Assembly (NCBI GenBank): GCA_011009095.1
Contig: VTPC01091235.1
Span: 1 to 64,000 of the forward strand
Direction: 5' to 3'
Length of the DNA: 64,000 nucleotides
Source of the DNA: Ignelater luminosus
Lineage: Eukaryota > Arthropoda > Insecta > Coleoptera > Elateridae
Shown here in pieces: positions 25,089 to 37,339 of the stretch. Numbering within the stretch: position 1 is the stretch's first letter; the number at the start of each line of letters is the position of its first letter. A program made the position numbers and the translations under genes. Under the pieces are notes generated by a model. That model had not been told where the DNA came from. It was given only the letters and a program-made list of their open reading frames with translations, and did no database searches.

Positions 25089-25335
25089 TGTACTGCCTAT
25101 AAGCTTGGTTAGGTTATTACGATTCAGTCTTACATGGATAATCTTGATTTTTACAGTTCCTACAGCATTAGATCTGGAAGTGTGTTTGGACCTAGGTAAG
25201 AATGTATGTTTGGCTTCAATGAAAATGAATTACCACTTTGTACTTACATATCCTGATTTAATATTTGGGTGCTGAAAGTGTTAATGGTGTGGTTTGAAAT
25301 TTTTGTTTGTTGCTAAATTAATTTTTGCTACGATT
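25089..25335 (+). repeat. cassette repeat copy C
   Basis: Third copy: ataagcttggttaggttatta, acceptor-like tacag, 30-nt block, gtaagaatgtatgtttggcttca, gtgttaatggtgtggtttg and gctaaattaatttttgctac. It is the most diverged and shortest of the three; the tgtactgcaagtacacc segment present in A and B is reduced. Confidence 0.75.
25166..25195 (+). other. candidate 30-nt micro-exon, cassette C
   Basis: Bounded by ttcctacag (ends 25165) and gtaagaat (starts 25196). Phase 2 is open and gives IRSGSVFGP with trailing AG; the first phase meets TAG. As in copy A, a second AG lies exactly 9 nt upstream (after 25156). It also falls inside a longer open frame (25,063-25,275), so phase openness alone is weak support for this copy. 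Confidence 0.4.
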
Positions 25336-26367
25336 AAATCAAGTTACAGCATGAAGAATATTTTAAGAGGTTTTAGAAACGTCAAAATTACTTTGAAAAT
25401 GTTAAATTTACTTACACGAAACTTTAATGGATGGAAAATTCTAGACATAATAATAGACGGATTTTCTTAAGCACGGTATTGGTCTCAAGGGGGTGTTCTT
25501 GTGTATCTTTGGTAAACCGTACAAGTAAGGCAATATTAGCAAGTTGGATTAGTTCTGTGTAGACTCAAGTGTTCTACTCTGTTTAAATAAAATGTGATGT
25601 GCTCATTGTTCTATAGATTACATAGGATCTTTAGAAAGCGGTCCGTACTTATTCTAATCATCATCATCAGATCAGGTGATATGTAAATGTTGTAACGCAC
25701 TACAAAAATCCAAACATCAAATTTAAGAATATCAATTTTATTACAAAATCATTCTAAAATTGTGACACCGAATACACCAAAAACAATCTCCATAAACATA
25801 AGTTAGGATTTCCCAAGACAATAAACTACGTAATACATTTCGTAATGGAATTTCGTAATTTCGACATTTCATTATCTTGTAATCTAATAGTATCCATCAT
25901 GTAATAGACTACCGATTATTACCTAATAATATTCGTTCTACTTTACTCTTCGTATTTCACAATAGACAAAAAATTGAACCTTTGAAACAACAAGGAGACG
26001 GTAGTGTATCTCTTTGATGGCTTATTCGTTTTCGAACGAAATTGGAAATCTTTAACCCCAAACATGTAAATAAGCGGCGGTAGAATAGAACGAGATCTTT
26101 ATTTAACTTTGTAGAATCAACTAAACTAGGGCCTACATTTCTGCAGTACCATTAAGAAGTTACACGGCAATTCAGCAATTAAGATTGTAATTAAACTTAT
26201 TCATATTTGTAGTTATGTAAACTTGAAAGTGGGCAGAACTTAAGCTGCCACAATACAAAGGAAAAGTTAACAAAACATCAGATTTTTTAGATCAATAAAG
26301 CTGCTAGATGTGTTTTGTTCAATATTGAGTAATGTCGACAAGTACGCAAAAATTTTATTATAGTATG
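25336..26367. other. AT-rich DNA without a gene
   Basis: I see no motif, repeat family or long open frame. Confidence 0.6.
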
Positions 26368-26369
26368 TA

Positions 26370-27660
26370 CGAGGGCTGTTTGACGGAAGCGTGACTTTCC
26401 GCTAGATGGCGCTGATATCGGTAAATCTAAAACATTAGCATATACGCCAGTCTTTTAGAGGCTGAACCTCCAAATTTCATGTCAATCTGTGAAATAGTAT
26501 ACATTTGACAGTCATAGAAATCAATTAAGTTTGTGCTATTTTGCAAATATGGAAAAACGTGAATTTCGTGTTTTAATTAAACATTATTTTTCACGTGGAA
26601 AAATAGTGAAAGAAACTGAGGAGAAATTACGGAAATATTACGGTGAATCTGCTCCATCGCATGGAATGGTTTCCAAGTGGTTTAATTCATTTAAAACTGG
26701 CCGTATGAGCACTGATGATGGTGAACGCCCCGGACCCTTACAAACGGTCACTACTAAGGAAATCGTTGACAAAATCCATAATATGGTAATGGCTGATCGA
26801 CGTTTGAAAGTGCGCGAGATAGTTGATGCTGTTGGCATCTCAATCGAACGGGTGCATAATATTTTACACGAACATTTGCATATGAAAAAGGTATCGGCAA
26901 GATGGGTGCCGCGATTACTCACAGTGGACCAAATGAGAATTCGTGTTCAACCTTCAAATCAATGTTTGGTCATGTTACAACGTAATCCAGTTGAGTTTTT
27001 TCGCCGATATGTGACTGTTGACGAAACCTGGATCCACCACCATACCCCTGAGACAAAGGAACAGTCGAAACAATGGATATCACCAGACGAACGTGCACCA
27101 AAGAAGACTAAAATTGGTCATTCGGCTAATAAGGCCATGGCGACTATTTTTTGGGATTCTAAAGGCATAATCCATATTGACTATTTGGAAAGGGGTAAAA
27201 CAATAACTGGCCAATATTATGCTGATTTATTGACCCGTTTTGATGTTATCTTAAAGAAAAAACGCCCACATTTGGCACGTAAGAAAGTGCTCTTTCATCA
27301 CGACAACGCCCCATCTCATTCATCTGCAATTGCGACCGCTAAATTGGTACAATTACGCTACGAACTGCTTCCCCATCCACCATACTCATCGGATCTGGCC
27401 CCAAGCGACTTTTTTTTATTTCCGAATTTGAAAAAATCTCGCAGGAAAAAAATTCGCATCAAATGAAGAGGTTATTGCTGCAACGGAGGCCTATTTTGAC
27501 GAGTTGCCAAAAGAACATTTCTCAGACGGCTTAAAGAAATTGGAAAGTCGTTGGACTAAGTGTGTAGCACTTGAAGGGACCTATGTTGAAAAATAATAAA
27601 AAAAATCTAGGCTAAACCTGTTTTTTATTGAAATGTCACACTTCCGTCAAACAGCCCTCG
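26370..27660 (+). mobile_element. complete-length mariner element, family M2 (1,291 bp)
   Basis: Terminal inverted repeats at 26370-26395 (CGAGGGCTGTTTGACGGAAG...) and 27635-27660 match over 26 bp with one mismatch. TA duplications lie at 26368-26369 and 27661-27662. The ends start with CGAGGG like family M1 but then differ, and the transposase is clearly a separate lineage. Confidence 0.95.
26549..27596 (+). pseudogene. mariner transposase, one frameshift (family M2)
   Basis: Start MEKREFRVLIKHYFSRG at 26549; the ATG 18 nt upstream at 26531 is not the family start. The order is helix-turn-helix region, WVPRLLTVDQ linker, then the catalytic residues D158 (VDETWIHHHTPE), D252 (HHDNAPSH) and D287 (APSDFF), i.e. 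DD34D with correct spacing. Trp, His and Pro residues of the PHPPYSSDLAPSD block are present. The frame is clean for 305 residues from MEK and then shifts at about 27,440 (family SLAGKKFASNEE; two bases missing after TCTC). The correct C-terminus continues in the neighbouring frame to YVEK and TAA at 27,594-27,596. The frameshift costs only about the last 50 residues, behind the catalytic core. GERPGPLQ replaces the usual GERSGRP near residue 60-65. Confidence 0.93.
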
Positions 27661-27662
27661 TA

Positions 27663-30600
27663 CAATCGCATTCATTGAAAATGAGACACTCGTAACATAA
27701 GAATGCTTAGTATGTGAGCATTTTGTTTTTATTTTATCATAATTATTTCATCCACTTTTTAATTTGTTTTTTTAATAAATCTGTTAGTAAGTTACAAGTT
27801 TCCGTTTACGGTTCACTATTATATTGAAAAGTGAAGGCGTCGAGGGTCGTGTCAGACCCCAATCCTAGGGACAATGCGATCTTCACGCAATGGTGCTGTT
27901 TAGACAGAACTCAATAGATGTAGACTAGAGAGTCGAAAATGGTGAGAGTGTCACTAATGAAACCTCCGAGATACCAGGTGACCTCTCTGAATATTTAGTT
28001 CCTTGTTATATAATTGTGGAATTTAACATAATATTAGTAGGCTGAGGGTAGTCCAAATAAATCTTCATCGAAGCAAAGCGCTATCTCGTCGGTGCTCTGC
28101 AAGATGATGAAGCAAACTGAAACATAACCCTTATCGGAAAACTTTGAACTTATGTATAAATAATTTTGGTGTGCTAGGCGGTGAACGAAGAAAGACTGAG
28201 GAGTTTAACGAATGGATCAGCCTACTTTCCGTATAATGATAATCAAAGTAGACTACCAGGAAACAAGAAAAGGTTGGTGGCAAGATGCAAGACGGATAAT
28301 AAACACAGGAAACAGTCGTACATCGATATCACAATAGCTACTTTCATCAAACTGGGAAGTGCCTGATAAAAAAGACTGTTCACATCCGCCTTGGTATAAC
28401 GGAATTTCAGAAATAAATGGTGATATATTGCAATTCTAGATGAGTTTTCCAAGACAGGCCTTAATCAAAATCTTCAGAGGGTTAACGACTACATTACAGA
28501 CGGGTATGGTCTTGAAGTTGCTGTGGAACAAATAGAGCAGGTTATAGTCACAGCCTGAAAATCCTCCATAGATAAATGGTATTTGTCAATAACAACGGCT
28601 ATGCAACAACAGCACAGGATCGTACTGATCACTTTAATACTCAATGCTCCTTGCTTATGCTTGCTCAGATTCGACAATACTGTACGCTCGATACAAATAT
28701 GTAGAAAAATGAATTTTAAATAGTAAAGATAGATCTGATTATTTTTTAAAATATAGATACAATCCAAAAAAAGTCAAATCACAGTCTACGCAGAAACAGA
28801 TTTTATGCCCCTTCAGTCTGATGGAGTTGAATTGAATTGGATGTCATTGGAGTATAGTTGAGTTCCTCTTCATGTTGTTGTTGTTCTTGTTCTTCAGTTC
28901 ACCTTGACGTCAAAATCGACCTTTTTTCCTCTTTTACATATCGCAGTGTAGAGTTTAAAATCAACTTCAGTCGTCTACGGTCTATTAATCCCCCGTTCTG
29001 TAAATTGGAAAGTGGAACCATCAGGAGAGCACGGAAGACATGATGCATATCCCTGTTGTCGACAGACTTGCTTTTTAATAGGAGTGGTCATATGGTGAGC
29101 GCTATAGAGTGTGGCGTATGCACACCCCATACACAGATGATCTGGAAGAAAGAAAATTAGGAACAAAAAGAAAAACACCACAGCTGACATTCTACATCCG
29201 CACACTATACCCATACACATCTACCTTGGGTGTGCTTTTTCAATAGAAATATGAAAACTCTGTTTTTGAAAATGGGCTGAAAGACATTCTCTAGCTACTT
29301 CTACTTTCTATTATCGCCGTCATTAGTATTTCACTCAATGTTGCCGGTCTAGTTCCCATTAACGGGCTGTTAGTGACGTGTCTAAACAACAAACTATGTA
29401 GGCAGTTTTTGACTTCAACAGCTACATAACCTAAAAGCAGAAAATTCACTAAATCGCAGCACTTGATGCTCTAGAAAATCATAAGATTAGTCAATATAGT
29501 TACAGTTAAATGAGTTATTATTGTTTCGACAACGAATTTTAAATATTCCCAGTTGTATACGTAAGTTCATTGTCTTTAGTAAGTGTAAACATAAAATTTA
29601 AATTTTGCGTTATTGTTAATTGAACTTAAATTTTAATTATTAAAAGACAGAAAACTATAAACTTCTAAATACTACTGTAAATAGATAAATTTATTCTAAT
29701 TCTCACAAATTTATCTCGAATTAATACGAGACGCGACTAGGAATAGCGTCGGAAATCGGATCTGAATGTATTGCCACATTCCATTTATTCAACGAAATTA
29801 ACGCCTTACGATTATGGTTTGTCTGAACCCCTAAAAGGAGTCTTGGAAGATTGAAAATTTTAGAACAATTAGTTGGTCGAAGCCTTGCAATCCTAAACTA
29901 AGTGGGAATCTAATTTCATCTCTGAATGTGGCATCTGAAAGTTATGAACGTGGGAAGGCTGGTGCGTATTAACGCGCAGACAGAGAAAAACTTTCAATAG
30001 CAATGCTTTATCATAAAAAAATTAGATTTACAGTAAACTAGGTTATTGCGACTTTTCAACTTTTTAACAAACTCGTCATTTTTGTTTATTTTCTTTCTAC
30101 AGAAACTTAATAATACTTGCAAATACCGAAATACAATCCTGATGACGTCAATTCTAAAGAAAACGGTTAGAAAATTTATCTGAATACTTTTCATTAGTGC
30201 TTTAAAGTTTGAATCAATCAAGCTTACATTTCTAGGAAGACGAGGTGAACTTCTTCATGACGTAATTGCAAATTCATTTTCGAGTTTTAATTCCTGGTCG
30301 GTTTTAATATTGAACTGTTCCATATTTCTGACGAGAAGCGCGAAAGGCGTAATATTGACACTGAAACGGAAATACATTGTGAACAGAAGATAATTAGGTT
30401 TTAGATGTAAAACGTAAAGGGTGTCATGGATGATGATTGGGAAATTTAGATGAGATACAAATTGGAATTAGCAGCGTTTAAAGCGAAACGTGCTAGCTTT
30501 AAGGAAAGTGTTTTAAATTGAAAAAGTTTTTTTGACAAAAATAAAAAAAGAAAAATGTTTAATAAACATAGCTGTCGTAAAGGTAGGCCTTAATGCTTAT

Positions 30601-31185
30601 CCCAGACAAGTTTACGATTTACGATACTGCTTTGCGGTCCCGTTTCAGTTCAACGTACGAGATAGTAAATGCTCGTAACCGATAAAAAATGTCCTGGTAT
30701 AAGGAAACGGCCATTAACTGATAGTGTGAGTTCTATAACAAGGTTAACAGGCTATTCAAAGTGCTTGACTGTTGCAAAAGAGTTTTCTGGTGAATTTTTA
30801 ACTGGAGATCACGTTTGAATTTTACTAAAGAATTTTTTTTTATACGGACCACGTTTGTGGTTTGAAAAATCAAAATAATTGAAGTGCTCTGATTTTTAAA
30901 TCTATTGGCGCAGCAAAAAGTTTTTTTTTAAATTCTTTTCTCACATTGGGACCAACTAGAACAAGAAACACTGGAAAGAGGATTATTAAAGTGGTGGGAA
31001 GAACAACTCTTCGTGTAGAAATTTATATAATTTTTTTGAAAATCAGCAAGATTCTGACTAATTAAGAATAAAATAGTCAGAAAGCTTTTCTTTGAAATTG
31101 ATTAAGAATTCGAATCATTTATAGTATTGTTTTATTTATTATTATTTGAAATTTTCGTACAAATTCTAGAAATGGAAGGTTTGGC
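27663..31185. other. 3.5 kb without a recognised gene
   Basis: Short frames (28,181-28,366, 28,243-28,452 minus, 28,489-28,767 minus, 28,975-29,220 minus, 29,994-30,221 minus) have no motif. The sequence around 28,780-29,230 is less AT-rich, but I recognise nothing. Confidence 0.55.
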
Positions 31186-31390
31186 ACGAGGTCTAGAAGC
31201 TTCGGTCACAAAACAACAACAAACACAATTAAATCCTTATGTCGTTCTCAGTATAATTCTGTTATAGATAAGAGATAACCAGTAAGGTAATATCAGAGTA
31301 ATATAGGTAGGTTCCAAATTACTCTGCATTTTGTGATCGTCGCGGGACGAGTGTATATCTGAAGCTGAGATGAGTTTTATAAAGGGAAAC
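31186..31390 (+). repeat. hairpin repeat family, copy 1
   Basis: Contains gaagcttcggtcacaaaacaacaaca (about 31,195), then atcagagtaatataggtagg followed by ttccaaattactctgcattt (31,291-31,330) and cgcgggacgagtgtatatctgaagctgag. The same blocks, better preserved, recur at 33.9-34.4 kb. The agagtaat/attactct pair forms a stem. It lies directly upstream of a LINE 3' segment. Confidence 0.65.
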
Positions 31391-31399
31391 ATTTTGTCT

Positions 31400-32060
31400 C
31401 CTTAAGAGTTATTGCATATTTTTAGTAAATTCAAGGCTAGAGAAGTCAGAGTGAAAAATGGGCTTAAAAATTAACGAAAATCGTCAAAACAATTATTTAA
31501 AGATTAGGAGAGAAGAAAGTAGAAAATATAAATTCTAACAGGTAGACAGGTTTACATATCTTGTAGCCATGTTTACAAGAAAACCAAACGTTACAGAAAA
31601 AATACAAGATTAGTGCCGGCGAACAAATGTGTGTACATGTTGAAGAATGTGCTCAGCTCGAAAATCTGTTCGGGAACAGTGAAAGTAAGAGCGTATACGA
31701 AACAGTTATCAGATCAATAGTGACACGAAATAAAAGATTCTTACAAAAATCTATGGCGGAAAAAGGGTAGGGAAGAGATGGGAATGAAAAATTAAAGGAC
31801 TTGTATACTGAACCGGACATAATTAGTGTAATTAAAGTGCAAAGGCTAAGATGGGCAGGGCACATAGAGGGGAAGGTAAAGGAAAAGGCGACCAAAGCGG
31901 TATTGGAACACATTATAGAAGGGACAAGAAAAAAATGAAAGACCATGGTCGAAATGAAGGAAAGGAGGAGAAGATTTGAGCAAGACAGGAGTGTCCGAAT
32001 GGAAGCAAAAGACGCGCAATAGGAAGCAGTGGCAGAAGATAGTAGCCTTATTATAACAGT
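31400..32060 (+). mobile_element. LINE 3' fragment (RT tail and C-terminus)
   Basis: Broken plus-strand frames contain NGLKINENRQ (about 31,456), VDRFTYLVAMFTRKPNVTEKI (about 31,540-31,605), KLKDLYTEPDIISVIKVQRL followed by RWAGHIEG (about 31,790-31,875) and a C-terminal KQKTRNRKQWQKIV-like segment (about 32,005-32,045). The RLRWAGH segment is a hallmark of the C-terminus of many arthropod LINE proteins. It may come from the same family as the fragments at 4.8 and 53.9 kb; the three pieces cover different parts. No poly(A) tail is obvious. Confidence 0.7.
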
Positions 32061-33884
32061 CTTACCCAAGAATACATGCATGTATTCGACGGTGTAGTGG
32101 CCGCCTGGTAATTACTTCATTAATTTGCTGGATTCCTGATAATGGGTTCCTACTCTCAGCATTCTTTACTTTTAAAGGAAACTTCTAAAATTATCTAGGC
32201 AGAGAAAAAGCGAAAAAAATTTGATGCATCACTGTTGATTCTAGTAAAATCAATTACAAAAAATAATTTTAAAAAAGCGATTGATGACGTCATGATTCTA
32301 TAAAGAAGTAAGAGAATTTTTCCAAGAGAAATTTTTAAAAATACAAAATTTCATACTTTGTCAACACATTATTTACTTTTTTATATATAAGAAAACACTT
32401 GAAGCAGAAAATGTCTCAATATGAGAAACGTTAGGTTGTTGTTTTGATATAAAATTGAAATTTTATGTTATTCGCGAGGTATTCGTTGGTTACGTATCAT
32501 AAAAATATGAGAACCCGGTCTCTGTGCTACTCAACTATAATAAGGGCTAGTTTCAGAAGTAACTGAATTAGAAAAGGACAAAAAACAATAACCTAAAAGG
32601 AAGGCTGTGTAAAAAATTATTTTCCTCCTAACACATTTTTTTCAAGTGGTAAATAAATTTGGTGGTTTCCGTAAGTACAAGCTATTTATGGAGAATCCCT
32701 ACAGTTTATCTTCATTTTCTTTTTAGTTTTAAATTTAGTTTTAGACTTTAATTAAATTTGATTAAACTATTTGTTAACTAAATACATTCTGTTGTTTTAA
32801 AATTAAAATTTTTCTTTTATCATTTTTTTTATTAATTGCGTTTGTTAAAAATTTAAAAGCTTTTGTTAAATAAATAAACAATTAAAGTTAGCAGAATTCG
32901 GCAAACTTAGTTGTTCATATATCAATTTGTTGAGACAACCGAGACGCCCCCACTTCGATTATCCCACTTTGAATACGGTCTCTCTGCAAACTCTTGGGAT
33001 TTACTTGAGAGCTTTCTCTCGAACTCCAGATATTATACTAGAAACCTCTGACAATGAAAATTAATGATTTGATATCGCTATAATTCTAAATCAAAAATTG
33101 AAATGATAACTGGTCTGGAACTAATTCGCTTAAGAAGAAAAGAAATTTATTTTAGTGTTTGAATTATCATCTAATTTTTTTACCTATCCTTGAGTGGTAA
33201 AAAAATAATGTAGGGAACAAATTATACTCGAAGGAATCGCAAAACAAGTCTAGCAAGTTTGTTTTAGCTTTTTTTTTGAAGTTTTATAGTTGCTTGAACA
33301 TGCTCCACGCGAACTTTCTCACATAATTCTTCCAAAAGGCGTTAATAAATTATTGTTTAAACCTTACGTTGTATTTTATACAATTTGCTAAAAGTAAACT
33401 AAATTGCGAGCACGAAATAATGAAACTTATTTTTTGCCGATGTGAAAAAGAGTTTTGCTGTTACGTAATGAAAATTTAATTAACTTCATCGCTATCGGAA
33501 ACTGAGTTCAAATTAGTAAGGTTATAAAAGCTTAATTGATAGTAGTAACTTGTAGAACATGAAAGATACAATTGTTAGCTCATTTTAATTAAATATCAAC
33601 AGTGTAGGAACAATTAACTAGGGATATTTTTAAGTTCCTTACTACATGCAAAACCAATTAAGCCTCTCTAAAGTTTAGATTGTCTAAATTAAAATTAAAT
33701 TCTACTTAAACTCATTAATTTATTGTATTTTACTATTTATAATCTTTCTAATCCAGTCTTCTTAATTAACTATTTAATTGCAAAAGATTGATACTTATAA
33801 TTTTAAAATTGATTCGAGATTATTATCGTGGCATGTTTTTTTTCAAGAAAACTTTCTTGCAGACATTAAAAATCAAATAAGACC
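32061..33884. other. AT-rich DNA without a gene
   Basis: Long A/T runs and no open frame of note. Confidence 0.6.
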
Positions 33885-34405
33885 TGCCACCAGGTCCAAA
33901 CGAACCGCAACTCGAAGCCTCAGCCACAAAACTACAACAAAGATCTTGTTCGATAAATCGTACCTAGATTTATAGGGGTTAGATTGTAAGGTTTCAGATC
34001 AGAGCAACCAGATAACGTACAGAATTGTTCGGCTGTATTTAGTATACAAGGGTGTATCAAATTATGAGAAACATCGTAACGCTCTGTTTGACTGATTTTA
34101 AGTATAATTAATACCACACATTTGTTTATACATACTTTTTCCACTTAACTTGGTTTATTCTGAAACTTGTTTAAGTTTATTTTGTCCAAACCTAAAATAG
34201 TGTCACTTTAATTGTAAGTACATTTTGTTCAGTTAATATATGCGCTGTTTGTTATCTAATCCTTTTGTTCTTGGATCTATAATACATAAAAACTAGCTAA
34301 TAGTGTATTATCAGAGTGATACAGGTAGGTTCCAAATCACTCTGCATTTTTGTAATCGCCTCGGGACGATATGCTGTATGCCCGAGGCTGAGCTGAGATT
34401 TATCA
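33885..34405 (+). repeat. hairpin repeat family, copy 2
   Basis: Shares with copy 1 a caggtcc...cgaagcctcagccacaaaac block (about 33,892-33,935) and atcagagtgatacaggtagg plus ttccaaatcactctgcattt (34,310-34,350). The blocks are about 390 bp apart here against about 95 bp in copy 1, so one copy has gained or lost sequence between them. It ends with the hairpin in the next entry and gctgagctgag. Confidence 0.65.
34358..34388 (+). repeat. perfect 8-bp hairpin within repeat copy 2
   Basis: GCCTCGGG at 34358-34365 pairs with CCCGAGGC at 34381-34388 across a 15-nt loop (acgatatgctgtatg). It is GC-rich in an AT-rich setting and is followed by gctgagctgag. The matching site in copy 1 (31,338-31,370) is degraded. 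Confidence 0.8.
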
Positions 34406-37339
34406 AGTAAAGAGTCTTGTGTTTTGTATTTTTCGGAATATGCAAAAATATAATTCCTTGTAACAGCATTGTCCAAGTTTCGACATTAGAGTCTATCGCA
34501 AGATGTCATACAAACGGCTTTCAGAGCCACACCTCCACACGTGCGTATTGTAAAGATGGAGTAAACGTTGGAGGTGACTAGAACTTTGGAGTCGCGAAGG
34601 TGTTTGATTGAGGACACCCAGGAGAGTAAGGAGAGGAAGGATTCCCATATTCCTTAAAACAATGAAACCCGAAAACGTACATCATCTAGATAACTGTTTC
34701 TACCTATTATTCCTAGACACTTTATCCAGACATACCACCATTATAAAGCTATTTTTGTTACACAGTAGCAATGGTCATAAATAAGAAGTAATAGAGCAAA
34801 TGAGAAAATTTGGCCATGTGATGAAAAAGCAAGTAAGGCGCAAAACGAGACAAACCTCTCGTTATTGTGTTCGGAATATATTTTCTTGTTTAAATACGTC
34901 ACCAATTTAACCTTCCAAAATGTCGAAAATCTAACCTAAAAGTAATGAAGGAAAACATAACAGCAAACTTATAACGTAAAGAAATCGACTGTGACGTGGC
35001 ATTGATGTTTAGAATGTTTTCTAGATTTCCTGTGAGTCGATAAATCTTGTTTTGATCTCTCTTTGGTAGAAAATCTGGAAAGATCACGTAAAGTGTACGA
35101 CAACCTGTTGATCAGACAAAGAGAAAAGTCAAATTTCCAAAGAAACTTGTAGTACCGCAAGCTTTTTGGTGGCTTGAACGTTCATCTTAACAAAAATGAT
35201 CAATTTAGAAATTTACGTGAAAAACGTTTTTTGCCCTTTTTTATTAACACAGTACAAGTCACTCATCTGGCCAGATCTTGCATTTCGGTTGTTGGTCAAG
35301 GTATCAATTCAAAATTCTTGTTTGGTTTGCCAAAGGATCGACTTAAACTATCTCAGATGATATATTTAAATTTTAAGTTAAATTTTCTTAATTGTACCAC
35401 ATTAAATAGTTAATTCTAAAGCAGTACTAAAATAGTACTGAGCTGTTTCAATATTACTCAAAGTACACACAAAATTGAGTTGATTTCCGTTTGAACCGTT
35501 TTTATAGAAAACAACATTTATCAACTAGGACACGGTTTGTTTATTCTTCATTATATTTGTCTTTATATGTTACATGAATTCTTCGTTTAAAATATGAATT
35601 TTTCTTGAGTTACAAATCATAATTATTTTTGGGATCCAGGCAGAATTATCGATTTGCAATTGGTGCTAAAATTTAAAAAAAATTAAAAATTTGTAAGTCG
35701 AAACAAAATCAGACATCTAAATACAAATAGTAGTAGGAAGGATCACAGCAGAAATTGTTGCATACAAGTTCAAGTGTTTTCTTCTTAATTAATTAAATTG
35801 CGACAAATTAAAGAAATAATTTGAAACAAAGATAAATAACTTCCCTTAATTAACTAATTTGTTTCCCAAAACTCTGGCCAGTGTCTTTCTTATCCAGAAA
35901 GAGAGAGACTATAAAAAACTAAGCTAACGCAACTCATAAATAATGAAAATTTTCAATGGTTAATTATCACAGCAAATTAAATTCTAAACCGTTTCATTCC
36001 TTCTAATAATTATGCATGAGGTCTACAGAGGATAAATTAAGTAATTAGTATCAATTAAAAGCGTCTCGTTTGTTAGATTTTAACTATTCGTTATTTGCTG
36101 ATTCAAAGTAAATTTAATTGTTCGAAAGCTACGTACTTAAATGTATGCTAATTAGAGCTGTTTTGTCGAAGTTTCTCTCTTCCATCAAATAGGAAATTTC
36201 TTTTAAAGTTTCTAATGCAAAGAAAATATAGTCAAACATATTTTTTACGTTCAATATTATCTATATTAAAGGTAGCAAGCACGTTATCTGTATTTCGAAA
36301 GTGTTTTGTCGACAGCATTCCCACTGCAATTTCCTCCTTAAGCTGAAATGAGTACAAATCGATAACGTTACGAGCCTTGCAGAGAAGCTATGAACACTAC
36401 TTATTATTTATAAGTGTATAACGAATAGCCTACTTGATTGTATAACAAATGTACCAATTGAATTGTTTTCTAAAATAATTTTTCAGATTCTTCCCATTCC
36501 CCTTTAAAATTAAATTCTCTGACCGTCCTTAAAATAACAAATATGATACGATAGGAACATTGATATGCGAGATGACAGGGTCATTACATTTATTCTTCTA
36601 CGCGATTACCCTCTCGGGTAGAATTGTTTGAATGTTTTTCTTTTGTTTTAGAACAATATTCTCTTTTTTATTAAGTCCCTTCCTTTCGTGTTTTCATCAT
36701 AAACGGGCAGTTTTCAGCATGGAAGGACAACAATGAAAAGTAATTGAATTTTTAAAAAATACTTCCTTGTTTTGAAGTTTGTTTTTAATTATTTACGTTA
36801 ATAACCAATGATAATAGAGGACGGAATGTATAATGCAATGAGTAGTATTGATTTTCTGTACGTAATTACTGTTTAATAATGCTGTTAATTACATTTTCTT
36901 TTATGAAATTATTTTTAAATTGTGACGCAATTAAATTCTAGGTTTTTCTATATACTAACTAACTTACATTTAAAACAAATCAAAACTGTAGTAATTGAAA
37001 CTCTGCTTTAACAAATATGCTTGCTCTAAGCTTCTACTTCCTGTAAAACAAAATTATTTATAAAATACCTTACATCCGCGAAAACAACATTTACGAGCTT
37101 GCATGATATAAGTACACAAGTTCTAAGTAGAAATTTACTATTAATCAGTCAGATTCTTGATGAATTCAAAATGTTTCTAGCCAAGTTGTTAAATTTATAA
37201 AATTATTTACACAACACACATAGAATTATATTGTGTGCTGAATACCGCTGTGGGTAGTTGAATCTTTTGGAGGTTGCAGGCCACAAACCCTGCCATGCGC
37301 TTTTGCCTGTCAAACCAACACTAAAGTTCTAAACATGAG
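34406..37339. other. AT-rich DNA without a gene
   Basis: The frames 34,899-35,160 (minus) and 35,174-35,413 (plus) have no motif. A QMRKFGHVMKKQVRR-like peptide at about 34,798-34,845 faintly recalls a LINE C-terminus, but stands alone. Confidence 0.5.

Noticed and set aside
34798-34845. QMRKFGHVMKKQ-like peptide resembling a LINE C-terminus
   Set aside because: Too short and alone; not enough to call an element.
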